Origin: Bryobacteraceae bacterium CoA2 C42
GTDB lineage: Bacteria > Acidobacteriota > Terriglobia > Bryobacterales > Bryobacteraceae
Direction: 5' to 3'
Length of the DNA: 64,000 nucleotides
Assembly: GCA_019931245.1 (NCBI GenBank)
Contig: JAINDL010000014.1
Location: forward strand, 24,400 to 88,399
In this document: one piece after another, positions 1 through 9,009 of the stretch
Position numbering within the stretch: position 1 is the stretch's first letter
Layout of the letters: each line of letters starts with the position of its first letter
Notes under the pieces: generated by a model
Databases searched by the model: none
Seen by the model: only the letters and a program-made list of their open reading frames with translations
Told to the model about the DNA's origin: nothing
Position numbers and translations under genes: made by a program

Positions 1-2
1 GC

Positions 3-122
3 CATGTTGCGGTTCTCACGCTCGCCCGTGTCGACCGCCGTCCTTCGTGGACCAGCCTCGCCCGGGCGATCCGCGATAAAAACGTCCACCAGCCCCTGAC
101 CGCCAAGACCAAAGTCCCGTAG
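3..122 (+). CDS. C-terminal end of an unidentified protein (5' end outside window)
   Basis: An open frame enters from the left edge and stops with TAG at 120-122. It encodes 39 residues beginning [13 protein letters not shown] and ending with a Lys/Thr-rich tail. The residue mix looks like a genuine C-terminus; one of the two other forward frames hits a stop earlier and the other is less protein-like. Its stop overlaps the AGGAG ribosome binding site of the HNH gene at 136, which suggests one transcript. The fragment is too short to assign to a family. Confidence 0.45.
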   Translation, partial: HVAVLTLARVDRRPSWTSLARAIRDKNVHQPLTAKTKVP

Positions 123-135
123 GAGCTTCGTCAGA

Positions 136-663
136 ATGCCAGCAATTGACCGCCTGCATCAGCCCGTGCTCGTGCTGAATGCCAGTTACGAGCCGATCAA
201 CGTCTGCGCTGCCCGGCGCGCCGTGGTGCTCATCCTTAAGGGTCTCGCCTCGGCTGAAGAGCATGTGTCCGGCCACATCCACTCGTACAGCCGCGCCGTG
301 CCCCTGCCGAGCGTGATCCGGCTGCTCGAATACCGCCGGATTCCGCAGCAAACCCGCGCCCTGTCGCGCAAGAACATCCTGATGCGCGACCGCTACGCGT
401 GCCAGTACTGCCACCGCGTGCTCCCCTCCGGCGAGTTGACGCTCGATCACGTCGTGCCCCGCTCCCGCGGCGGCGGTTCGTCGTGGGAGAATCTGGTGGC
501 CAGTTGCCACCCCTGCAACAACCGCAAAGGCAACCGCACCCCGGACGAGGCCGGCATGCGGCTGAGCAAACAGCCTCGGCCCTTCAGCCTCCATACCAGC
601 CGGCATCTCATGCGGATGCTCGGCAACGCCGACTCCCGCTGGCGCAAGTACCTCTTCTACTAG
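136..663 (+). CDS. HNH endonuclease family protein
   Basis: A 175-residue protein with a C-terminal HNH/McrA-type domain. Zinc-type pairs Cys89/Cys92 (CQYC) and Cys124/Cys127 flank the core [11 protein letters not shown] with Asp104-His105, followed by CNNRKG (Asn128-Asn129). These are the metal-binding and catalytic residues of the fold. The first 70 residues ([19 protein letters not shown]) match the conserved N-terminal extension of a widespread bacterial HNH family that is normally single-copy and chromosomal and not tied to restriction modules. AGGAG lies 10 nt before the ATG. No methylase or phage gene is adjacent, so a housekeeping nicking or repair role is more likely than defence. 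The substrate is unknown. Confidence 0.9.
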   Translation: MPAIDRLHQPVLVLNASYEPINVCAARRAVVLILKGLASAEEHVSGHIHSYSRAVPLPSVIRLLEYRRIPQQTRALSRKNILMRDRYACQYCHRVLPSGELTLDHVVPRSRGGGSSWENLVASCHPCNNRKGNRTPDEAGMRLSKQPRPFSLHTSRHLMRMLGNADSRWRKYLFY

Positions 664-727
664 TCCCCGCCAACAAGAACCGCGCGGGGGAGCCCCACTC
701 CCCTTCCCCGCGCGATATCGTGTTGAA

Positions 728-2836
728 GTGCGCCGTCTCTTTCTTCTCCTGCCCGTCCTGCTCACCGCTCAATCCGAATGGCCCTACTTCGGCAACGACC
801 CCGGCGCCATGCGCTGGTCCCCGCTCCGCCAGATCAACACGGCCAACGTAGCCAAGCTGCAACCGGCCTGGACCTTCCGCCTCGGTAAACCGGGTTCGGA
901 GGCGGTCCCGCTTGTCCTTCAGGGCGTACTCTACGTCAACGCCCCGGACGGCGTCTACGCTCTCGTGCCGGAGACGGGCGAACTGCTCTGGAAGCACGCC
1001 GCCGCGCCGGTAGCCATCCGCGGCCTCGCCTACTGGCCCGGCGCCAAATCGCTCCACCCCCGCCTGTTCACCGGCAACGGCCACCACCTGCTGGCCATCG
1101 ACACCACCAACGGCAAACCCGCCCCCGGCTTCGGCAACGAAGGCCGCGTGGACCTCAAAGCCGGGGTCCTCGACGGCCTGCCCGACGGCCGCTTCCAACT
1201 GCAATCGCCGCCGGCGGTCTTTGAAGACATCGTCATCACCGGATCGAGCAACGGGGAAGGCGCGCCCACCATCGGCGCCTACGGCGACATCCGCGCCTGG
1301 GACGCCGTCACCGGCAAACTGCTCTGGACCTTCCACACCGTCGCCCGCCCCGGCGAACCCGGCGGCGACACCTGGCCCGCCGGCGCCTACAAAAACCGCT
1401 CCGGCACCAACGCCTGGGGCTTCTTCACCCTCGACGCCGCCCGCGGCATCCTCTACGCCCCCCTCGGCTCCCCCACCAACGACTTCTACGGCGCCGACCG
1501 CACCGGCGACAACCTCTACGGCAACTCCCTCGTTGCCCTCGACGCCCGCACCGGCAAAAAGCTCTGGCACCAACAGCTCGTTCATCACGACATCTGGGAC
1601 TACGATCTCGCTGCGCCGCCCGCCCTGTTCGACATCCGCCGCAACGGCCAAACCATCCCGGCCGTCGCGCAGATCACCAAAATGGGCCTGCTCTTCATCT
1701 TCAACCGCCTCACCGGCGAACCGGTCTACGGCATGGAGGAGCGGCCCATCCCCCGCTCCGTCATCCCCGGCGAGGTCACTTCCAAGACCCAACCCTTCCC
1801 CGTCAAACCCCCGCCGCTCTCCCGCCTCGACTTCACCGAAAAAGACATCTACGACCGCTCCCCCGACCACGCCAAATTCTGCCGCGAGCTGTTCCGGGAC
1901 AACCGGATGAAGATCGGCGCCGGACCCTACGTGCCGCTGGGACTCGAAGGCAACGATCTCTTCTTCCCGTCCACGCTCGGCGGCGGCAACTGGGGCGGCG
2001 TCTCGATCGACCCCACGCAGAACCTGCTCTACGCCAACGTGATGCACATCGGCCAGTGGGGCCACATGGAGAAACGCGGCAACGAGTACTTCCGCACCTC
2101 GGCCTACGGCACCTACGCCCGCTTCTGGAACCGCGACACGCGCATCCCCTGCAATCAGCCGCCGTTCGGCGAGATGCTGGCCATCGACCTCGCCACCGGA
2201 GACGTCAAATGGCGCTCGCCCCTCGGCCGCATCGACGAACTCGACCGGATCGGCGTCCACGACACCGGCACCATGAACATCGGCGGCAGCATCGCCACGG
2301 CCGGCAACCTCGTCTTCATCGGCGCCGCCAACGACTCCCGCTTCCGGGCCTACGACAGCCGCACGGGCAAGCTCGCCTGGGAAGTGAAGGTGGAAGCGAG
2401 CGCCCACACCTCGCCCATCACCTATCTCGGCCGCGACGGCCGGCAGTACGTTACCGTGATGGCCGCGGGCGGCGGCGGCTTTCTCGGCGGCGGCTCGAGC
2501 AACACGCTCGTTGCCTTTGCCCTGCCGGACGTCAAGCGCAAGCCGCTCCCCGCCGCGGTTTCGCAGGCCGTGGCCGCCGCGGCAGCGAAATTGCGAAACG
2601 AACCCAAAGTCGGCGCCTTCACCCCGGTCACGCTGCCGGCCACCGCGGCGCGGGCGCTGGCCAACCGCTCCTGCGGGCAGGGCTGCCACGCTATTGAAGT
2701 CGTCACCACCCAGCGCCATTCGGCCGCCGAATGGAAGGAGTTGGTGCAGAACATGATCGCGCGGGGCGCGCCGGTCAAAGACGACGAGGTGCAGGCGCTC
2801 GTCGACTACCTCGCCGCCACGCTCCCCCGGCCATAG
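728..2836 (+). CDS. Secreted PQQ-dependent dehydrogenase with C-terminal cytochrome c domain
   Basis: A 702-residue quinoprotein, probably a periplasmic alcohol or sugar dehydrogenase. GTG start; residues 1-15 form a signal peptide (MRRLFLLLPVLLTAQ). The mature part opens with WPYFGND, the usual start of the eight-bladed PQQ propeller, with W-motif repeats such as AYDSRTGKLAWEVKVEASA. A single heme site CGQGCH sits at 649-654 in the C-terminal cytochrome c domain, which would pass electrons from PQQ to the respiratory chain. Its length and the C-terminal heme match the pyrroloquinoline-quinone glucose/alcohol dehydrogenases common in Acidobacteriota. The substrate cannot be read from sequence. 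No PQQ biosynthesis genes are nearby. Confidence 0.9.
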   Translation: MRRLFLLLPVLLTAQSEWPYFGNDPGAMRWSPLRQINTANVAKLQPAWTFRLGKPGSEAVPLVLQGVLYVNAPDGVYALVPETGELLWKHAAAPVAIRGLAYWPGAKSLHPRLFTGNGHHLLAIDTTNGKPAPGFGNEGRVDLKAGVLDGLPDGRFQLQSPPAVFEDIVITGSSNGEGAPTIGAYGDIRAWDAVTGKLLWTFHTVARPGEPGGDTWPAGAYKNRSGTNAWGFFTLDAARGILYAPLGSPTNDFYGADRTGDNLYGNSLVALDARTGKKLWHQQLVHHDIWDYDLAAPPALFDIRRNGQTIPAVAQITKMGLLFIFNRLTGEPVYGMEERPIPRSVIPGEVTSKTQPFPVKPPPLSRLDFTEKDIYDRSPDHAKFCRELFRDNRMKIGAGPYVPLGLEGNDLFFPSTLGGGNWGGVSIDPTQNLLYANVMHIGQWGHMEKRGNEYFRTSAYGTYARFWNRDTRIPCNQPPFGEMLAIDLATGDVKWRSPLGRIDELDRIGVHDTGTMNIGGSIATAGNLVFIGAANDSRFRAYDSRTGKLAWEVKVEASAHTSPITYLGRDGRQYVTVMAAGGGGFLGGGSSNTLVAFALPDVKRKPLPAAVSQAVAAAAAKLRNEPKVGAFTPVTLPATAARALANRSCGQGCHAIEVVTTQRHSAAEWKELVQNMIARGAPVKDDEVQALVDYLAATLPRP

Positions 2837-2869
2837 CGCCCGGCACTCTGTCAAAATAGAAGTTCAGGA

Positions 2870-3538
2870 ATGGAAAAACGAATCGTCGTGGCCATCGATG
2901 GCCCGGCCGGGGCCGGCAAAAGCACCGTCGCCCGCCAGGTGGCCGAACGAATGGGCTTCCTCTATATCGACACGGGCGCTATGTACCGGGCCGTTGCCCT
3001 ATGGGCCAGCCGGCAGGGAACCGCCTATGACGACCAGATCAATCTGACGCAACTCGCCATCGCGGCTGACATCGACCTCCGCACCGAGGGCGTGTTCCTT
3101 AACGGGGAAGACGTCTCCCGCGCCATCCGCACCCCGGAGATCGCCGCCGCCGCCTCGCAGGTGGCCGCCGTCCCCGGCGTCCGCCGGGCGCTTGTCGAAA
3201 AACAGCGCGCCTTCGGCGCCCGCCAGAGCGTTGTCATGGAGGGCCGCGACATCGCCACCAACGTCTTCCCCGACGCACAGGTGAAGATCTTTCTCGACGC
3301 CTCGGCCGAAGTCCGCGCCCATCGCCGCGTCGCCGAAGCCGGCGGCGACCCGGTCCGCGTCGCCCGCGACATCGCCGACCGCGACCAGCGCGACCGCACC
3401 CGCGCCGAAGCGCCGCTGCTGCAGGCGCCCGACGCCACCTATCTCGATACCTCCCATCTGGCGCCCGACGCAGTCGTCGAAGAGATTCTGCGGCTCATCC
3501 GGGCGCGCACCTCCAACGGAAAGGCAGTTACCAGTTGA
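2870..3538 (+). CDS. cmk: Cytidylate kinase (CMP/dCMP kinase)
   Basis: A 222-residue cytosolic kinase that phosphorylates CMP and dCMP with ATP. The P-loop is GPAGAGKST at residues 11-19, followed by YIDTGAMYRAVA, the CMP-binding signature of Cmk. GRDIATNVFPDA and RVAEAGGDP with the lid-region arginines follow in the expected order, and the length matches the bacterial family. It directly precedes aspartate kinase; its TGA overlaps the TTG start of lysC (TTGA), so the two are translationally coupled. Confidence 0.96.
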   Translation: MEKRIVVAIDGPAGAGKSTVARQVAERMGFLYIDTGAMYRAVALWASRQGTAYDDQINLTQLAIAADIDLRTEGVFLNGEDVSRAIRTPEIAAAASQVAAVPGVRRALVEKQRAFGARQSVVMEGRDIATNVFPDAQVKIFLDASAEVRAHRRVAEAGGDPVRVARDIADRDQRDRTRAEAPLLQAPDATYLDTSHLAPDAVVEEILRLIRARTSNGKAVTS

Positions 3539-4944
3539 ACAACCTCCTGATCATGAAATTCGGCGGCACCAGCATGGGCTCGGCCGCCCGCATCCGGGTC
3601 GCCGCCGGCCTCACCGCCGCCCAACAGCGGCTCCGCCCCACGGCCATCGTCGTCTCGGCGATGAGCAAGGTCACCGACCTGCTGCTCGACACCCTCCGCC
3701 ACGCCGAAAACAACGACGCTGACGCGATTGCGCAGAATGTGGGCACGCTCCGCACGCGCCATGAGGAGACGGCCCGCGAACTGCTCGACCCCGCCGCGCT
3801 GCCCGCCGCCGAAGCCGAAATCGAAAGCATCCTTGCCGAGTTCGAACGCATTGCCAAGGGCATGCAACTGCTCGGCGACCGGCCCCCGCGATCGGTGGAC
3901 GAGGCCATCGCCGTGGGCGAACGCCTGTCGGCGCTTCTCATCGCCGCCTATCTCAACGGCCAGGGCACGCCGGCGGCGGCGATCAACTCGGCCCGCGTTG
4001 TCATTACCGACGCCGTGCACGGCAACGCCACCCCGCTGCTTGACCTCACCCGCGCCAAGGCCGCCGAACACCTCGCCCCGCTGCTCGCCGCCGGCACCGT
4101 GCCGGTGCTGACGGGCTTCAACGGCGCCACCGCCGACGGCAAGCCGACCACGCTCGGCCGCGGCGGCAGCGACTTTTCGGCCTCCATTTTCGCCTACGCC
4201 CTCGACGCCGCCGAGCTATGGATCTGGACCGACGTCGACGGCATCATGTCGGCCGACCCCCGCCTGGTGCCGGACGCCAAGGTGCTCAACGAGGTCACCT
4301 ACGCCGAGGCCGCCGAACTGGCCTACAACGGCGCCAAGGTGCTGCATCCGCGGACGCTCGCGCCACTCGTTGAAAAGAAGATCCCGGTTTGGAGCAAGAA
4401 CTCCTTCAACGTGGCGGCGAAAGGAACCCACATCGCCCCGGCGCTGTCGACGCCCGGGCAGGGCGCGCGCGCGGTGACCTCCATGGCCAACGTGGCGATG
4501 GTCTCCGTCGAGCCGGCCAGCGCCGAGATTCCCGGCACGCGCATCATGGCCCGGGCGCTCGATGCGCTCGCGATGGTGGGCGCCGAGGTGCTGACCTTCT
4601 CGAGTTCAAGCTACCGGCAGAGCTTCTGTTTTCTGATCCGCAAGGACGAGCTGCAAGTGGTGCTGCAGGCGCTGCGCGAGACGCTGGCGCTCGAACTGGA
4701 GCACGGCTATGTGCGCCCGGTGGAGGTGGATGACAACGTCGGGCTGATCGCGGTGGTGGGCGAAGGGATGCGCGGGCAGGCCGGCTTGGCGGGCCGCGTG
4801 TTCACGGCCGTGAGCCGCGAGCAGGTGAATATTATTGCGATTGCGCAGGGGTCGAGCGAGTTGACCATCAACCTGGTCGTCCCCCGGTCCGGGATTGAGA
4901 AAGCGGTGAAGGCGATTCATGCCGAATGCGGGATGGGCCGGTAG
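3535..4944 (+). CDS. lysC: Aspartate kinase
   Basis: A 469-residue enzyme making L-4-aspartyl phosphate, the first step to Lys, Met, Thr and diaminopimelate. The N-terminus has the family motif KFGGTSMGS (residues 8-16), then TLGRGGSDFSA and the substrate-binding DVDGIMSADPR. About 150 C-terminal residues form two ACT domains (VSVEPASAEIPGTRIMARA and VVGEGMRGQAGLAGRVFTA), so allosteric feedback is likely. The TTG start overlaps the cmk stop; an ATG at 3553 is an alternative that would trim six residues. A two-way hairpin terminator overlaps its stop codon. Confidence 0.95.
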   Translation: MNNLLIMKFGGTSMGSAARIRVAAGLTAAQQRLRPTAIVVSAMSKVTDLLLDTLRHAENNDADAIAQNVGTLRTRHEETARELLDPAALPAAEAEIESILAEFERIAKGMQLLGDRPPRSVDEAIAVGERLSALLIAAYLNGQGTPAAAINSARVVITDAVHGNATPLLDLTRAKAAEHLAPLLAAGTVPVLTGFNGATADGKPTTLGRGGSDFSASIFAYALDAAELWIWTDVDGIMSADPRLVPDAKVLNEVTYAEAAELAYNGAKVLHPRTLAPLVEKKIPVWSKNSFNVAAKGTHIAPALSTPGQGARAVTSMANVAMVSVEPASAEIPGTRIMARALDALAMVGAEVLTFSSSSYRQSFCFLIRKDELQVVLQALRETLALELEHGYVRPVEVDDNVGLIAVVGEGMRGQAGLAGRVFTAVSREQVNIIAIAQGSSELTINLVVPRSGIEKAVKAIHAECGMGR

Positions 4945-4962
4945 CGCCCGCCCATCCCGTAT
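4926..4962. terminator. Bidirectional hairpin between convergent lysC and the metal-uptake operon
   Basis: Perfect arms CGGGATGGGC (4929-4938) and GCCCATCCCG (4950-4959) enclose an 11-nt loop; a G-T pair and two A-T pairs extend the stem outward. The hairpin overlaps the lysC stop codon and lies just past the stop of the minus-strand gene ending at 4969. No long U-run is visible on either side. Confidence 0.7.
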
Positions 4963-4968
4963 CCGCCG

Positions 4969-5748
4969 CTACTTGACGTCGAAGCGCAGGGTAGAGACCA
5001 GGGTGACCGTTTCGTAGGCCTTGCCGTTGTGCGTTCCGGGCGTGGCTTCCCGCACGCTGACGTGCAGTTGGTAGGCGCCGGCGGAAGGCACGGTGAAGGT
5101 GAACTCGCCGGCGGCGTTGGTCGTGGCCTGGAGAGCATCGGGGGGCAGTTCGCCGTTGCCCTCCTTGTTGGCGCCGTGGGCTTTGGCTTCGTGGCCATGA
5201 TCATGGCCGGCTGCTTTAGCAGCCTTGCGGGCCGCGGCGTGGGCTTCGCCCTGGGCGGCGGTGTAGGCGGCCACCGAGGCGCCGGCGAGCGGCTTGCCGT
5301 TGCGCAGCAGCCGGAACGAGGCCGGCTTACCGCGCTCGACTACGGCGTGGGCAACCGGAACGATATCGAGGGGTAACACCTCGGGACTGCTGGTGGCCAG
5401 TTTGCCGCGGAAGGCCTTGGCGGAGAAGAGAATGAGCGAGGCCGGGCCATGGCCGGCGTAGACGCCGAAGGGGTAGCTCATCACAACGCCGTCGTGCGCG
5501 CCCAACGCGAGGGCGTTGGTTTCGGCCTGCGGGGTGAGTTTTTCAAAGGCGCCCTTGGCGGTAACCGCCCAGAAGCTGGCGTTTTTCATGGCGTTGACCT
5601 GGGCGCCGCTCATGCGATCGGCGGGGTAGACGCCGAAGTAGGCGCGGGCGGCATCGGAGGCCGAGCCCGGCTCGAGCCAGGGCCAGTGCGACCGCCCGGG
5701 AGCCGGGGCCAACAAAAACAGAGTGGTCAGGAAGAGTATGGTTCGCAT
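4969..5748 (-). CDS. Secreted DUF4198-like, His-rich protein (last gene of the CobN/HmuS-like operon)
   Basis: A 259-residue exported protein with a signal peptide at about 1-20 (MRTILFLTTLFLLAPAPGRS, then HWPWLEPG). The pattern of an HW start after the signal, a middle domain with MSYPFGVYAGHGPASLILF and a C-terminal beta-sandwich (AGEFTFTVPSAGAYQLHVS) resembles DUF4198 proteins, which are often beside nickel/cobalt or other metal uptake genes. A His/Ala/Lys-rich insert around residues 175-195 contains HDHGHEAKAHG, a plausible metal-binding loop. Its ATG overlaps the TAA of the DUF2149 gene (TAATG), making it the fifth coupled gene of the operon. A periplasmic metal-handling role is inference. 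Confidence 0.7.
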   Translation of the reverse strand: MRTILFLTTLFLLAPAPGRSHWPWLEPGSASDAARAYFGVYPADRMSGAQVNAMKNASFWAVTAKGAFEKLTPQAETNALALGAHDGVVMSYPFGVYAGHGPASLILFSAKAFRGKLATSSPEVLPLDIVPVAHAVVERGKPASFRLLRNGKPLAGASVAAYTAAQGEAHAAARKAAKAAGHDHGHEAKAHGANKEGNGELPPDALQATTNAAGEFTFTVPSAGAYQLHVSVREATPGTHNGKAYETVTLVSTLRFDVK

Positions 5749-6140
5749 TATGGTTGATTTCCTTCGGGAACATAGACGACTTCGCCGTTTTCGAGGCGAA
5801 ACGCCGTTCCCAGCCGTTTGCCTGCTCCGGCGCCTTTTTCACCGGTGGCTTTGAGTTTCTCGATTTTGTTGCCGCGCTTAATCACCATCTCCATGTCGGG
5901 TTTGCCGGGATTGGTGACGATGGTAACGTCCTGCTGCGAGAGCCGGGCGGCCATATCGGCGAGGTTGCCTTTGGCGATGAGGGACAACAGCATGGCGACG
6001 ACCAGCACCATGCTGGCGTCGAAGAGGTTGATGAGTCCGAGCAGCGGGTCGTTGTCCTCGCCGCCCGCGCGGAGAAACTGGCGGGAGCGGGCCCGCCAAC
6101 CGGCGGCCGCTCCGCGCGGCAGGACCCGGCGGACGGGCAC
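5748..6140 (-). CDS. DUF2149 protein, ExbD-like single-pass partner
   Basis: A 130-residue protein with a GTG start 1 nt after the TonB receptor stop. There is one membrane helix at about residues 32-58 (LINLFDASMVLVVAMLLSLI) carrying an Asp, arranged like the proton-relay Asp of ExbD/TolR, followed by a soluble tail with KPDMEMVIKRGNKIEK and a C-terminal GEVVYVPEG. This organisation is that of DUF2149, a family that accompanies CobN-like chelatases, MotA/TolQ/ExbB proteins and TonB receptors (for example the last gene of hmu-type loci). The inferred role is the ExbD half of a dedicated energising complex with the ExbB-like protein encoded at 13127-14314. Confidence 0.8.
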   Translation of the reverse strand: MPVRRVLPRGAAAGWRARSRQFLRAGGEDNDPLLGLINLFDASMVLVVAMLLSLIAKGNLADMAARLSQQDVTIVTNPGKPDMEMVIKRGNKIEKLKATGEKGAGAGKRLGTAFRLENGEVVYVPEGNQP

Positions 6141-6141
6141 G

Positions 6142-9009
6142 TTAAAAGACCACCTTGAGCATGAGCTGGAACTGCCGCGCTTCGCCGGCGGTGAGGATGC
6201 GGCCGAACAGTACGTTGCCGAGGTTGTTGATGGGCGCGTCGTAGTTGGCCCGGTTCAGGGCGTTGAAGGCTTCGGCGCGGAACTGGGCGTTGAACCGCTC
6301 AGTGAGTTGAATGCTCTTCTGGAGCGAGAGGTTCAGGTCGGCGAAGCTGGGGGCGCGTTCCGTATTGCGGCCAAGCGTGCCGGTTTGGTTGGCGGCCGGA
6401 ACGATCTGCGCGGAGGTGACACCAGGGGCGAGACGGAACCACTGGCTGCCGTTGGGGGTGCGGTCGATCGTGCCGGGGATGTTATTGATGCGGTTGTTGA
6501 GGGTGCCGAAGGGGTTGTTGGCGTTGGCCAGCAGGGAGAACGGGGTGCCGCTGCGGGCGAACAGCAGGCCGGTCACCTGCCAGCCGCCGAGCCAGCGGTG
6601 GCGCGCGAAGAACGGCAGATCGTAGACGGAGTAGAAGTTAAGCAGATGCGGTTGGTGGAAGTCGGAGACGGCGCGGTCGAGGCGCAGGTTGCGGTCATCG
6701 ATGGGTAGCAGGGTGGTATCGGAGGCGTTGTCGATAGCCCTCGAGAAAGAGTAGCTGGAACGGAGGGTCAACCGGCGCCCGACCTTGAAGTTAAGTGCGG
6801 TCTGGAAGGAGTGGTAGTTCGAACTGACGCCGGAGGTGAGATAAGTGACCACGCCTTGAGCGGGATTCGGGCGTAGAGCCGGCAGGAGGTTCTGGCCGCC
6901 GTTGGGCAACAGGGTGCGGGGGAGTTTCAGGCCACGGTTGCCGACATAGGCCAGGCTCAGCACGCTGCCGCGCGTGAACAGCTGCCGTTCGACGGTGAGG
7001 TTCCAGTTCTGGACGTAGGGATTGACCAGGCTGCGGTCGACCAGGTAGCTATCCGAGCCGATGACGGCGCCGGCGAGCAGGTCGGGGAAGCGGGGCTGGA
7101 AACGGGAGAAGGTGGTGACCTGCGGTGGGGTGAAGCGCGACTGGGCGATGAAGTCCATTTGAAGCGGCGAATAGAAGAGACCGTAGCCGCCGCGGAGGAT
7201 GGTGGTGGACTTGCCCTGCAGATCCCAGGCGAAGCCAAGGCGCGGGGCGAAGTTGTTGCGGTCGGCCGCGTAGGTCTGCGTCAGACGGCCGGCCTTTTCG
7301 GTGGGTACGCCGTAGTATTCGTGGCGGACGCCGAGGTTCAAGGTGAAGGTCCGGGTGAGGCGCCAGTCGTCCTGCAGGTACCAGCCGAGTTCACGGTTGC
7401 GCTGGTCGATGCGGCTGATGCCGACAGCGCGGGAGTAAGTGAGCGGCATGCCGGCCAGAAACGCCGGGACCGAGGGGAAGATCAGGGTGCCATTGAAGTT
7501 ACGGTCGCTGGTGGAGTTGTATTGAATCACGCGTCCGATCACCCCGGCCTTGAAGATGTGCTTGCCGACGCTGTAGCTGAGATCGTCGGCGAAGGTGTAG
7601 TTGTGGGTGCGGGTCTCGGTGGGGGGGATGAAAGTGCCGAGGCGGGGCAGGCCGGTGACGAGCAGCAGACCGATGGTGCCGTTGATGGCCGGATTGCCGA
7701 GCACAGGCGAGTTGGGCGTGACCTTCGAATAGAAGCTCGAATAGGTGCCGCGAAACTGGTTGAAGGCGCGGGGCGAGAGGGTGGAATCCAGGCTAACGAC
7801 CGAGGAGTGGGAGTGATTGATGGTGTCGGCATTGCCGGCCTGGACGCGGTCGCGGGTGGGGCCGATGGCGTTGACCCAGTTGCGGCGGGCGGACAGGCGG
7901 TGTTGCGCGTTGATCTGGTAGTCGAGCCGGACGATGCCGGTGAGCGTCGTAGTGGGGCTGGAGACGGCGGCGCTCTGCAGATTGGTGCCGGGGATGTTGG
8001 GTTCGGGATAGAAGGCCAGCAGGGGCTGGACGGCCGGGACGGCGCGGGCGCGTTCGGCGGCGGTGAGTGTGGTGATGGTGGACGAGGAGCGGTAGGCGTT
8101 GCGGACATTGACTTCGTAACCGCCGAAGAAGAAGAGGCGGTCTTTCTTGAGAGGCCCGCCGAGGGTGATGCCGGGCATGTTCACGCGTACCGGATTGCGC
8201 GCAGTCAGCAGCGGGTTGCGGGAGTTGAAGGCTTCGTTCTGCAGGAGGTAGTAGGCCGACCCGTGCCACTCGTTGCCGCCCTGTTTGGTGACCAGATTGA
8301 CGACGGCGCCCGAGGCGCGGCCGAACTCGGCTTTAAAGTTGGAGGTCTGCATCTCAAACGCTTCGACGGTCTCCATGGAGACGGGCTGTTCGGTCAGGCC
8401 GCGGCCGAGCAGGTTGCCGGATACGGGATCGTTGTACTCGGCCGAATCGACCATGGTGTTGACGGCGCCGATGGGGCGGTTGCCGTTCACGGTGAAGGGC
8501 GCGTGGGCGGCGGAGGTGAAGCCGACGCCGGGGGTTTGGTAAGCCAGGGCGCGATAGTTGCGCCCCTGGCCACTGGCGATCATCGGGATGTTGGTCACCT
8601 CGCGCGGCGAGTAGTTGGAACCCCGGACGCCGTTCGAGGCGACGCGTTCAATTTCGGCGATGGCATCCGTGACGACCATGGCCTCCTGCACGGTGCCGAT
8701 CTCCAGGCGAATCGTCCGATTCACCTCCTGGCCGACGATCAAGTCGAGCGAGGCGAGCCGGTAGGGTTTGAAGCCCTCCTTTTCGATCGTCAGCGAGTAG
8801 TTGCCCGAGGCCAGTCCGTTGATGCGAAACAGGCCGGCGTCGGTGGAACGGCCCAGGAGCGTCTGGTTGCTGTTGAGCGCGGTCACGCGGATGGTGGCGT
8901 CCGAGACGGGTTTATCGGAGGGGTCAAGGATGGTTCCCGACAGATAGGCGTTGACCCCTTGCGCGAGAGCGGCCGAGGCGAGGTAGAGCAGACTAAAGAG
9001 GAGCTTCAT
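6142..9009 (-). CDS. TonB-dependent outer membrane receptor with carboxypeptidase-regulatory N-domain
   Basis: A 955-residue outer-membrane receptor. Signal peptide at 1-16; a carboxypeptidase-regulatory-like Ig fold at about 20-100 (LSGTILDPSDKPVSDATIRV); a plug domain at about 120-240 (GRNYRALAYQTPGVGF, then VVNLVTKQGGNEWHGSAY); then a long beta-barrel ending FQLMLKVVF with terminal Phe. The layout is that of the Oar-like receptors abundant in Acidobacteriota. Its ATG overlaps the CobN-like stop by ATGA and its TAA is 1 nt from the DUF2149 gene, so it is the receptor of this operon rather than an orphan. The ligand is inferred to be a metal-tetrapyrrole (heme or cobalamin) from the neighbours. 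Confidence 0.9.
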   Translation of the reverse strand: MKLLFSLLYLASAALAQGVNAYLSGTILDPSDKPVSDATIRVTALNSNQTLLGRSTDAGLFRINGLASGNYSLTIEKEGFKPYRLASLDLIVGQEVNRTIRLEIGTVQEAMVVTDAIAEIERVASNGVRGSNYSPREVTNIPMIASGQGRNYRALAYQTPGVGFTSAAHAPFTVNGNRPIGAVNTMVDSAEYNDPVSGNLLGRGLTEQPVSMETVEAFEMQTSNFKAEFGRASGAVVNLVTKQGGNEWHGSAYYLLQNEAFNSRNPLLTARNPVRVNMPGITLGGPLKKDRLFFFGGYEVNVRNAYRSSSTITTLTAAERARAVPAVQPLLAFYPEPNIPGTNLQSAAVSSPTTTLTGIVRLDYQINAQHRLSARRNWVNAIGPTRDRVQAGNADTINHSHSSVVSLDSTLSPRAFNQFRGTYSSFYSKVTPNSPVLGNPAINGTIGLLLVTGLPRLGTFIPPTETRTHNYTFADDLSYSVGKHIFKAGVIGRVIQYNSTSDRNFNGTLIFPSVPAFLAGMPLTYSRAVGISRIDQRNRELGWYLQDDWRLTRTFTLNLGVRHEYYGVPTEKAGRLTQTYAADRNNFAPRLGFAWDLQGKSTTILRGGYGLFYSPLQMDFIAQSRFTPPQVTTFSRFQPRFPDLLAGAVIGSDSYLVDRSLVNPYVQNWNLTVERQLFTRGSVLSLAYVGNRGLKLPRTLLPNGGQNLLPALRPNPAQGVVTYLTSGVSSNYHSFQTALNFKVGRRLTLRSSYSFSRAIDNASDTTLLPIDDRNLRLDRAVSDFHQPHLLNFYSVYDLPFFARHRWLGGWQVTGLLFARSGTPFSLLANANNPFGTLNNRINNIPGTIDRTPNGSQWFRLAPGVTSAQIVPAANQTGTLGRNTERAPSFADLNLSLQKSIQLTERFNAQFRAEAFNALNRANYDAPINNLGNVLFGRILTAGEARQFQLMLKVVF

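Noticed and set aside
608..2854. A 748-codon open frame antisense to the PQQ dehydrogenase
   Set aside because: It mirrors the codon structure of the real gene in GC-rich DNA and shows no domain, only Gly/Ala/Val/Arg-rich text. The plus strand has a signal peptide, PQQ blades and a heme site.
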